Origin: DATBFX01 sp036558305
GTDB lineage: Bacteria; Chloroflexota; Chloroflexia; Thermomicrobiales; UBA6265
Assembly (NCBI GenBank): GCA_036558305.1
Contig: DATBFX010000227.1
Coordinates: forward strand, 1 to 64,000
Length of the DNA: 64,000 nt
Reading direction: 5' to 3'
The notes under the pieces were generated by a model. It saw only the letters and a list, made by a program, of their open reading frames with translations, made no database searches and had not been told where the DNA came from. A program made the position numbers and the translations under genes. This document shows positions 7,493 through 14,633 of the stretch, in pieces. The first letter of the stretch is position 1. Each line of letters opens with the position of its first letter.

Positions 7493-8500
7493 TCAGCGCC
7501 AGATCGTCAGCGCCCGGGCCGGATTATCGACGAAGAGGCGGCGCACGGTGGGGGCGTCGAGACCAGCATCCATGAGGACGAGGGGGAATTGCTCGACGAG
7601 GTACGACCAGCCGGGTCCACCGCCGTACGCCTTCAGGTACGACCTCCGCCCGAGGTCGCCGGAGAGGAGCAGGCGCGCGGCGTACCCGGCGGCGACGAGG
7701 CGATTGACCATCGCCGCCCGGTCACGATCGGAGGCGCCGCTGGCTTGGCCGATCCGATCGAAGGAGACGAAGGCGCCGGTTTCGAGCACGCGGCGCAGTT
7801 GGGCCTCGTCGAGCACGGCGTCCAGGTGCCCGACGATCACCCGCCTCGGATCGACGCCCTCCTCGCGGACAACCGCGATCTGTTGCAGCGCCATCGTCCC
7901 CCCCTCGGCGTCCGTCGAAATCGGCGCACCGGTCGCCAGGTGTGCCCGCGCCGCCGCGCGCAGCACCCGGTCTTCGACGGCCGTGATTCGGTCCAGACTC
8001 GTGCCGACCACGATCGCCCCGGCCTTGACCGCGGTCCCGTCGATCCCCTCGACCAATTCGCGGACGTAGCGGGCGGCGATCCCGTCGATCGACTCGTTTC
8101 CGACGTCCGGTGCCGCGTACGCATCGTTGTGCTGACCCGTGACCAGGATCAAATGCACCGGCGAACGTTGGGCCACCCACGTTGCGGCCACGACATCGCG
8201 CCCGACATCCGCCGTCGTCACGTCGACGATCGCGCGCAAACCCACGTTGTAGGCATCTTCGAGTTCCGCCAGTGAACGCGCGGGGTCGTCGAGGACCACG
8301 TCAGGATCAGCGGTTCCAGCGAGCGATTTACGGACGACGTGCTCGTGGTGGAGGGTGAAACCGAGGTCGTCCGGATCGATCGGACCGAGCACGGTCATCA
8401 CGTGCGGTTGTGAGAGGTCGAACGCCTCCTCTTCGTCTTCTGGTTCGAACCGCTCGCCCGGCGCCAAACCGAAGTCGTACGTCTCGTCGCGCGGCATCAT
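7493..8500 (-). CDS. Phosphotriesterase-family metallohydrolase (possible lactonase)
   Basis: A TIM-barrel amidohydrolase of the PTE/PHP family, 335 residues from ATG 8500. Metal ligands visible are the HEH of FTLHHEHVV, the Lys to be carboxylated in AVKAGAIVVG, the His of VIVGHLD and the Asp of LLLSGDLG. The family motif ISTHTEAGTMALEQ reads ISTDAEGGTMALQQ here, so one of the usual histidine ligands is Asp. Many members are lactonases, which fits a position in a sugar-oxidation operon. It starts 10 bases after the DUF4432 gene. Confidence 0.82.
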   Translation of the reverse strand: MMPRDETYDFGLAPGERFEPEDEEEAFDLSQPHVMTVLGPIDPDDLGFTLHHEHVVRKSLAGTADPDVVLDDPARSLAELEDAYNVGLRAIVDVTTADVGRDVVAATWVAQRSPVHLILVTGQHNDAYAAPDVGNESIDGIAARYVRELVEGIDGTAVKAGAIVVGTSLDRITAVEDRVLRAAARAHLATGAPISTDAEGGTMALQQIAVVREEGVDPRRVIVGHLDAVLDEAQLRRVLETGAFVSFDRIGQASGASDRDRAAMVNRLVAAGYAARLLLSGDLGRRSYLKAYGGGPGWSYLVEQFPLVLMDAGLDAPTVRRLFVDNPARALTIWR

Positions 8501-8510
8501 CTCGAACCGC

Positions 8511-9611
8511 TCAAATGCCGCCCAGCGCCGCGACGCGAGCCGCAAACGCCTCGACCGCCGACGACCCGTCGAGCGCACCGAGTTCCAGGTCGTATGCCCG
8601 TTGCTCGCCCGGTGCCAGGACGATCAACTCGCCCCGCTCTCGGGCGTCGAGCCGACCGGCGACCCGGTTCGTGCACGGCTCGATGCCGACGACGTAGGTC
8701 CCCTCGCCGAGCATCCGCCAGACGAAATGGAACGGCAGTTGCTTGGTGTTGAAGACCTCGTAGGCGCCGAGACTACGCGTCCGGTTGACGATGGCAACGG
8801 GCACGCTACCGTCCGCTTCTGCGATCGCGTCGTGCTCAAAAACCCGCTCGACGTACGATGGAGTCGGCGCTTCGAGCGTGCGGTATCCGTCGGCGGAGTA
8901 GTCGCCGCGCGGTGTCACGCTCCGGGTCGGCACCAGCAACTCTGCCCCCTCGTCGACGACCGGGAACCCGACATTGACGTGGTAGAGGAGCATGTGGGGC
9001 GTCGGGTCCCAGCCGGTGTTCTCGACCTCGTCGTGGACGGTCAACCGCGATTCGCCGACGCGCGCCTCGACGCGCCGCCGCAACCGCAGGCGCTCCCCGA
9101 AGACCGACGCCTGGAGCACCTCGCCCTCGGCGTAGAGGACGCACTCGTCGCCCTCCCAGCGTTGCCCGTAGCCGACGATCCGGGCCGGCCGGTTCGAAAC
9201 TCGCCCGTGTAGCCCAAAGTTTTCCGTCGACTTTGCCGGGTAGTGGTACTGCTCCGCCGTGTCCTCCGCCATGAACAGGGCGTGGTCGAGACCGCACGTC
9301 GTCAGCAAACCGCCGCCCCAGTTGCGCAACCAACCGAGTCCCTCGTGCTCGGCGAACCACGGTCCGCCGTATCCGACACCCGACTGCCAACCGAGCGCCT
9401 TGCCCGCGAACTCGCACCGTCCGATGTCGAAGGCGCGGTCGACGATCACGTCGAACTCAAACCCCGACCCGGTTCGGAACTCCAGCACCCGCACCCCGCG
9501 CTCGTTTCCGTCGCCGAGCGTGACCAACCGCACCCCAGCGATCTGGTCGAGCCCACCGACCCGGCGCAAGAGCTCGGTCCGCCGAAGCTCGTCTCCCCAC
9601 AATCTCGTCAT
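8511..9611 (-). CDS. DUF4432 / aldose-1-epimerase-like protein
   Basis: A 366-residue galactose-mutarotase-like beta-sandwich protein of the DUF4432 type. It starts at ATG 9611 with GGAGGG 6 bases upstream; the start overlaps the stop of the DapA-like gene (ATGA), so the two are translationally coupled. Recognisable elements are VIVDRAFDIGRCEFAGK near residue 55, GWLRNWGGGLLTTCGLDH, FGLHGRVSNRPA with the His of the family, and GTYVVGIEPCTNRVAGR near the end. It likely binds or interconverts anomers of the sugar handled by the operon. Confidence 0.8.
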   Translation of the reverse strand: MTRLWGDELRRTELLRRVGGLDQIAGVRLVTLGDGNERGVRVLEFRTGSGFEFDVIVDRAFDIGRCEFAGKALGWQSGVGYGGPWFAEHEGLGWLRNWGGGLLTTCGLDHALFMAEDTAEQYHYPAKSTENFGLHGRVSNRPARIVGYGQRWEGDECVLYAEGEVLQASVFGERLRLRRRVEARVGESRLTVHDEVENTGWDPTPHMLLYHVNVGFPVVDEGAELLVPTRSVTPRGDYSADGYRTLEAPTPSYVERVFEHDAIAEADGSVPVAIVNRTRSLGAYEVFNTKQLPFHFVWRMLGEGTYVVGIEPCTNRVAGRLDARERGELIVLAPGEQRAYDLELGALDGSSAVEAFAARVAALGGI

Positions 9612-10522
9612 CGTTTCCCTCCCGCGTTCGTCTCGTCCTCTTGCCAGGCCGTGAGCAAATCGCTGAGCAATCGCAGCGTTAACGGCTCCGGCAGCGGCGC
9701 CGGTTGACGGACCGTCGCGTGGGCGATCGCCCCCCGCCGGACCAGGATCTCCTTGCGGAGCGCGGCACCGGCACCCGGTTGCGACTCGAACACCATCAAC
9801 GGCAACGCCCGCTCGAACAACCGCCGCGCCGTCGTCGTGTCGCCGTTTTGGAACGCCTCGACGATTCCGACCAATACCTCCGGCAACGCGAACCCGGTCA
9901 TGGTTCCGCTCGCCCCCGCCTCCAACTCGTGCAACAGCGACACGCCGCCGAGCCCGCCGAAGACGTCGAACGCCTCCGTCACCTCCCGCAGGCGCGCGAT
10001 CTTCGCCGGCGACGGCGGATCTTCGAGTTTCACGACCGATCCGGGAGGCAACACCTCTGCCAGGCCGGCGATGAAGTCCACGGGCAGCTTGACGCCGCTC
10101 GACGCCGGGTGATCCTGCACGATCACGGGAATCGGCAGCCCATCGCCGATCCGGCAAAAGTGCTCGCGTAATGCCGGCCCGGCGGCGCTCCCCGCCGGCG
10201 GCGAGACCATCACCGCCGTGGCCCCGGCATCTGCCGCCGCTCTGGCCCGTGCGGCGACCACGACGGTCGCGTTGTGGGTGATCCCGACCGACACCTGTAT
10301 CCGGCCAGCGGCGTGCTCGATTGCGAGCTTGACGACACGGTCGCGCTCGGCGTCCGCGAGGCGGGCCGCCTCGCCCATCACGCCGAGGACCAGGATGCCA
10401 TCGCAACCGGCGCGCTCAATCGCACGAACGAGCGTACCCAGGCTCGCCTCGTCGAGCGATTCGTCGGGCAGAAAGGGCGTCACCATCACGCAATGGACGC
10501 CCGGTCGGAGTCCCTGGTTCAT
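9608..10522 (-). CDS. DapA/N-acetylneuraminate lyase-family aldolase or synthase
   Basis: Class I aldolase of the dihydrodipicolinate synthase family, 304 residues. VTPF at about 15-18, the GTTGE-equivalent ILVLGVMGEAARL, and the Schiff-base Lys in SVVKLEDPPSP are visible. Where canonical DapA has the catalytic Tyr in an LYNxP motif, this protein has VQDHPAS; relatives commonly have QDYP, so the Tyr appears replaced by His. This argues against a lysine-biosynthesis role and for a 2-keto-sugar-acid aldolase or dehydratase. It lies 18 bases after the ROK kinase gene. Confidence 0.85.
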   Translation of the reverse strand: MNQGLRPGVHCVMVTPFLPDESLDEASLGTLVRAIERAGCDGILVLGVMGEAARLADAERDRVVKLAIEHAAGRIQVSVGITHNATVVVAARARAAADAGATAVMVSPPAGSAAGPALREHFCRIGDGLPIPVIVQDHPASSGVKLPVDFIAGLAEVLPPGSVVKLEDPPSPAKIARLREVTEAFDVFGGLGGVSLLHELEAGASGTMTGFALPEVLVGIVEAFQNGDTTTARRLFERALPLMVFESQPGAGAALRKEILVRRGAIAHATVRQPAPLPEPLTLRLLSDLLTAWQEDETNAGGKR

Positions 10523-10540
10523 CGATCCGTTTCCTACCGG

Positions 10541-11518
10541 CTACCCGCTCCCCGCTCGCTTCTTCCCCCACAGCGCCGCCCCGATCACGCCCGCGTCGTA
10601 ACCGAGCGCCGCGGGGCGGAAGGCGATCCGGTCGACCTCCGTGACGTGGCAGTTCGCGCGCGCCGTCGATTCCATCGCGCGCCAGAAGACGCCGCCGGGT
10701 TTGACGTTGCCGCCGCCGATCACGACGACTTCGGGCGCCAGCGCCGCGATCGCGCTCGCAACCGCCACACCCATGTGCATCCCGGCCCACTCCAGGACGT
10801 CGATCGCGACTTCGTCGCCCGCTGTCGCCGCCTCTTCGACGACGGCCGGCGACATCTTGTTGAGATCGTGGCCGACCAGATCGCCGAGGATGGTGGTGAA
10901 TCCCTGGAGGATGCGCCGGTTCGCCTCGGCGGTGATCGACGGACCGCTCGCGAACGCCTCGGCACAACCGCGGTTGCCGCACCCGCACCGCGGACCGTTG
11001 ACGTCGACGATCATGTGTCCGAGCTCGCCGCCGGCGCCGCCGACTCCCAGGTTGACCTGCCCATGGGCGACGATCCCGCCACCGATCCCCGTCCCGATCG
11101 CGTAGCAGATCGCCGTCGTCGCGCCCTTCGCCGCGCCGAGTTCCGACTCGCCGACGGTGAAGGCGCGGACGTCGTTGATGAGCGACGTCGGCAACCCGGT
11201 CGCCTCCTGCATCGGCCCGCCGACCTCGACGCCGGGCCATTGACCGGGGAGATTGGGGAGGAACTTCACCAACCCGGTGTCCATGTCGATGACGCCCGGT
11301 ACCGCGGCGCCGATCGAGGTGACTTTGCCACCGCTCGGCACCACGCGCGCGATGTCGCGCGCACCGTCGATCATCCGCCCGAGGACGGCGTCGTGGCCCT
11401 CGTAGGCCTTGCTCGGGACCGTCTCCCGCTCGATCACTTTCCCGGCGTCGTCGATCAGGGCGAACTTGACGTTCGTCCCGCCGAGATCGATCCCGATGTG
11501 GTACGTCTTGCCGACCAT
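10541..11518 (-). CDS. ROK-family sugar kinase
   Basis: Cytoplasmic hexose-type kinase or regulator of the ROK family, 325 residues. The phosphate motif IGIDLGGTNVKFALID is at the N-terminus, the catalytic LINDVRAFTVGE in the middle, then GTGIGGGIV and GGAGGELGHM, followed by the zinc motif CGCGNRGCAEAFAS. There is no HTH extension, so it is an enzyme and not a repressor. Glucose, fructose, N-acetylmannosamine or glucosamine are typical substrates. Second gene of the operon, 10 bases behind the dehydrogenase. Confidence 0.9.
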   Translation of the reverse strand: MVGKTYHIGIDLGGTNVKFALIDDAGKVIERETVPSKAYEGHDAVLGRMIDGARDIARVVPSGGKVTSIGAAVPGVIDMDTGLVKFLPNLPGQWPGVEVGGPMQEATGLPTSLINDVRAFTVGESELGAAKGATTAICYAIGTGIGGGIVAHGQVNLGVGGAGGELGHMIVDVNGPRCGCGNRGCAEAFASGPSITAEANRRILQGFTTILGDLVGHDLNKMSPAVVEEAATAGDEVAIDVLEWAGMHMGVAVASAIAALAPEVVVIGGGNVKPGGVFWRAMESTARANCHVTEVDRIAFRPAALGYDAGVIGAALWGKKRAGSG

Positions 11519-11528
11519 CGCCCCGTCC

Positions 11529-12617
11529 CTACGACGCGGGTCCGCGCCAGAGATCGATCGGTTGCTCGATCCTTGGCGGGGTGAACGGCAGTTCGACCGC
11601 CCGGCCGGTGCCGGCCGACTGGTAGGCGGCCAGGATCGCCTCCAGGACGACCCGCCCGTCTTCGCCGGTGATCATCGGTTCCTCGTCGCGGGCGACGCAG
11701 TCGGTGAAGTGCTGCATCTCCTGCGGGAACCCGTAGTTCCAGCTCTCCTCGAACATCGTAAAGGTCCAGCCGGTGGTCGAGGTCGCCTTCTCGACCGCGT
11801 AGCCGTAGCCGGCATCGCTGTAGGTTACCAGCGAGGACCCGCGCAGCAGATCGGCCCGCGTGTTCCCCTTCGACCCGTAGATCTCGCACTTGTCGTCGAC
11901 GCCGCCGGCCTTCGCCCAGGAATTCTCGCAAAGACCGATCGCGCCGCCTTCGAAGGTGAGCACGCAGAGCGCGTGGTCCTCGCCCCGCGTCTTGTCGCCG
12001 TGGACATAGGTCCCCATCGTCGCCGAGACCCGCTTGATCGGTTTGTTCCCCAGCACCCACCGGCAGAAGGCAATCGAGTGGCACCCCATGTCGAGCAGGA
12101 CACCGCCGCCGGAGCGGCGGGTGTCCCAGAACCACGGAGAGTGCGGGCCGTAATGCTCCTCGCTCTGCTTGACGATGAAGACGTCGCCGAGCGCCCCTTC
12201 GTCCACGAGCCTCTTCGCGCGCACGTACTTCGGGGCGAAGCAGAGTTCCTCGGCGTACATCAGCTTGACTTTGGCGTCGCGGCAGGCGGCGATCATCGCG
12301 TCGGCCTGGTCCAGGGAGAGGCAGAGCGGTTTTTCGCAGACGACGTGTTTGCCGGCCTTCGCCGCGTCGATCGCGACCTGGGCGTGGAGGTCGTTCGGGA
12401 CGCCGATCGCAATCAGGTCGATCTCGTCGATGTTGAGGAGATCGCGGTAGTCGGTCAACGCCCGCGGGATCCCCCACTGCCCGGCGAACGCCTCGACGTG
12501 CTCCTTCGTCGGTGAGGCGACCGCGACCACTTCGGCATTCGGTACCCGCTCGAATGCCTCGGCGTGGAGACTGGAGATGAACTGCGACCCGATCAGACCG
12601 ACTTTGACTTTGTCCAT
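11529..12617 (-). CDS. Gfo/Idh/MocA-family oxidoreductase
   Basis: NAD(P)-dependent sugar or cyclitol dehydrogenase, 362 residues from ATG 12617 with GGAGGGG 5 bases upstream. N-terminal Rossmann domain KVGLIGSQFISSLHAEAF, the cofactor/substrate motif GKHVVCEKPLCLSLDQA (EKP), and the C-terminal sheet domain with GGGVLLDMGCHSIAFCRW, whose Asp and His form the usual catalytic pair. It is the first gene of the operon 12617-6733 and would supply the oxidation step. A long open frame upstream to 14375 is antisense to the Cys-rich gene and is not coding. Confidence 0.9.
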   Translation of the reverse strand: MDKVKVGLIGSQFISSLHAEAFERVPNAEVVAVASPTKEHVEAFAGQWGIPRALTDYRDLLNIDEIDLIAIGVPNDLHAQVAIDAAKAGKHVVCEKPLCLSLDQADAMIAACRDAKVKLMYAEELCFAPKYVRAKRLVDEGALGDVFIVKQSEEHYGPHSPWFWDTRRSGGGVLLDMGCHSIAFCRWVLGNKPIKRVSATMGTYVHGDKTRGEDHALCVLTFEGGAIGLCENSWAKAGGVDDKCEIYGSKGNTRADLLRGSSLVTYSDAGYGYAVEKATSTTGWTFTMFEESWNYGFPQEMQHFTDCVARDEEPMITGEDGRVVLEAILAAYQSAGTGRAVELPFTPPRIEQPIDLWRGPAS

Positions 12618-12929
12618 CGATACCCCTCCGAGCGTCGCGCACTTCGGGCCGACAGGCACGCTCACCCGCCCCGCCTCCTCCGGTGGCCGTTGCGCACCCG
12701 CTATCGTACCGCTCCCGCTCCGGTCACGCTGCGTTCCTTCGACGGGGACCGAGGCCGGCCCTCGTTGGGTGGCAATGGTCGTGGCCGCTACTGACATGGA
12801 AGAGTTTGGGAAGACTCCGTCGCTATCGTGCCGAGTGGGGGCGATGCGAGAGCGACGGATGCCCGCGACTGCCGCGGGGCGGCGCGCAAGGTATTCATCG
12901 GCAACGGGGCCAGTGGCAGGAGGCGGGGC
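12618..12929. other. 312-base divergent intergenic region
   Basis: Separates the catabolic operon (minus) from the Cys-rich lipoprotein (plus) and must hold both promoters. I found no convincing -35/-10 pair, operator palindrome or repeat, and no gene. Confidence 0.4.
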
Positions 12930-14624
12930 GTGGACGGGAATCGGTTCGATGAGTGGGTTCGGACGTTCGGAGCCGCCTCCTCGCGCCGGAGTTTGATCGG
13001 CGCCGCGGCGAGCGCCACCGTGGTCGGGGTGCTCGCGGCCTGCGGCATCGGGTCGCGAGCCGCCGCTGCTTCCGACCGCCCACCGCGCTGCCGCGATTCC
13101 AGCCAGTGCCCGGCGGGCAGCTCGTGCCAGGATCGGGTCTGCGTCTGCGACGATCCGGCGAAAACCCTCTGCGACGGAGCCTGCGTCGATCTCCAGACGT
13201 ACAACGGTCACTGCGGTGCCTGCGGTCGTCTCTGCCCGACCTGCCTGGTCGGCGACGCGCACGAGCCCGCGGCGTGCGTCGGGGGGCAGTGCGTGCCGCC
13301 CGCCGACGGCCGGGCGTTGCTCATTTGCGGCGAGCGTTGTGTCGACCCTCGCAACGACAAGAACAACTGCGGCGGGTGCGGCCAGCGCTGTGGCAGCCGC
13401 GAGCACTGCGAAGACGGCGAGTGCCTGGCATGCCCGCCGGGTCAGGTGACGTGCCGGGGTATACCGGGCTGCGTCGATCTGCTCTCCGATCCGGCCAACT
13501 GCAACGGGTGCTTCAACCGCTGCCCGGAGGACGCGGTCTGCGACGAGGGGAGCTGCCGGTGTCCGGCCGGGACGCGGGTCTGCAACGTCGCCGGCGTGCG
13601 TCGCTGCATCGACACGACGAGCGACGGCGATCACTGCGGGCGGTGCGGGCGGCAGTGCAACGTGGTCCTCGGTGAGGTCTGTCGCGACGGCACCTGCGTC
13701 TGCGCCGACCCGAGCAAGATCCATTGCGAGGACCGCTGTGTCGATCTTCGGACCTTCAATTCCGACTGCGGCGCCTGCGGTCATTTCTGTCCGGTATGCC
13801 ACGTCGGCGATCTTGCATACCCCGGTCGCTGCCTCGACGGGCAGTGCGTGCCGGGGACGGACCAACCCGGATACGCGATTTGCAAAGACGAGTGCGTCGA
13901 CACCAACACCGACCGCCGCCACTGCGGCGCCTGCGGCCACCGGTGCTCGCGAGGGGCGCCGTGCGTCGCCGGGCGTTGCGGGTGCGACGAGGGCGAGCGC
14001 CAATGCGGGCAAGGCTGCTGCCCCGAGGAACGGCTGTGTTGCGACCATACCTGCTGCGCGGCGAACGTCACGACCTGTCACGGCCCGAGCGGTTCCTGCG
14101 GGTGCGGGTCCGACGAGCGCGTCTGTGGCGGCGACTGTTGCCCCGCGGCGAACGTCTGCTGCGACGGCACCTGCTGTCCGCCCGACGTCGCGTTCTGCGA
14201 TCTGCTCAACGGTGGCTGTTGCCCACCGGAGCGGACCTGCGACAGCATCTGCTGCCCGATTGGGCAGTCGTGCCTCGGTGGCGTGTGCTGCCCGGCCGGC
14301 CAGGTCTGCGGCGGCACCTGCTGCCCCGAGGGGAACAGTTGCCAGAGTGGGGTGTGCCGGGGGGCGTGCACGCACCCGGCGGGGGTGCTCACCATCCGCG
14401 GCGAGACCTGCTGCCCGACCGGCGGCGGCAACAGCTACTTCTGCGGCCGGTTCAAATGCGACGGCGCGCTCTCCCAGACCGGTCCCGGCGGCTGCGATCT
14501 CTGGTGTTCCCGCCCGGACGAAGGCTCGCTCTGCGGCCCCGACGTTGACGGCCTCCCGAGGCCCGGCGGCGGCGCCTGCTGCTGCACCGCGGTCGGCACC
14601 AACGGCACCTGCGTCTGGCCGTGA
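12930..14624 (+). CDS. Cysteine-rich Tat-exported lipoprotein with internal duplication
   Basis: A 564-residue secreted protein. GTG at 12930 follows AGGAGG by 6 bases. The N-terminus has a twin-arginine signal (SSRRSLIGAAASAT) ending in the lipobox LAAC at residue 38, so it is probably lipid-anchored outside. The rest is very rich in Cys: repeats of CVD...HCGACG..C in residues 71-350, then a block dominated by CC pairs (GGDCCPAANVCCDGTCCP) in 360-500. Residues 71-154 and 257-339 are two copies of the same ~84-residue unit. The patterning resembles Stig1/EGF-like disulfide modules; function unknown. Confidence 0.82.
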   Translation: MDGNRFDEWVRTFGAASSRRSLIGAAASATVVGVLAACGIGSRAAAASDRPPRCRDSSQCPAGSSCQDRVCVCDDPAKTLCDGACVDLQTYNGHCGACGRLCPTCLVGDAHEPAACVGGQCVPPADGRALLICGERCVDPRNDKNNCGGCGQRCGSREHCEDGECLACPPGQVTCRGIPGCVDLLSDPANCNGCFNRCPEDAVCDEGSCRCPAGTRVCNVAGVRRCIDTTSDGDHCGRCGRQCNVVLGEVCRDGTCVCADPSKIHCEDRCVDLRTFNSDCGACGHFCPVCHVGDLAYPGRCLDGQCVPGTDQPGYAICKDECVDTNTDRRHCGACGHRCSRGAPCVAGRCGCDEGERQCGQGCCPEERLCCDHTCCAANVTTCHGPSGSCGCGSDERVCGGDCCPAANVCCDGTCCPPDVAFCDLLNGGCCPPERTCDSICCPIGQSCLGGVCCPAGQVCGGTCCPEGNSCQSGVCRGACTHPAGVLTIRGETCCPTGGGNSYFCGRFKCDGALSQTGPGGCDLWCSRPDEGSLCGPDVDGLPRPGGGACCCTAVGTNGTCVWP

Positions 14625-14633
14625 CGGCGCGCG

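Noticed and set aside
7296..8275. Large plus-strand frames opposite the phosphotriesterase gene
   Set aside because: Low-complexity Arg/Ser/Pro translation, typical of antisense in high-GC coding DNA.
11529..14375. A 948-residue minus-strand frame upstream of the dehydrogenase
   Set aside because: It is antisense to the Cys-rich gene, has no ribosome site at the far end and the dehydrogenase has a good start at 12617.
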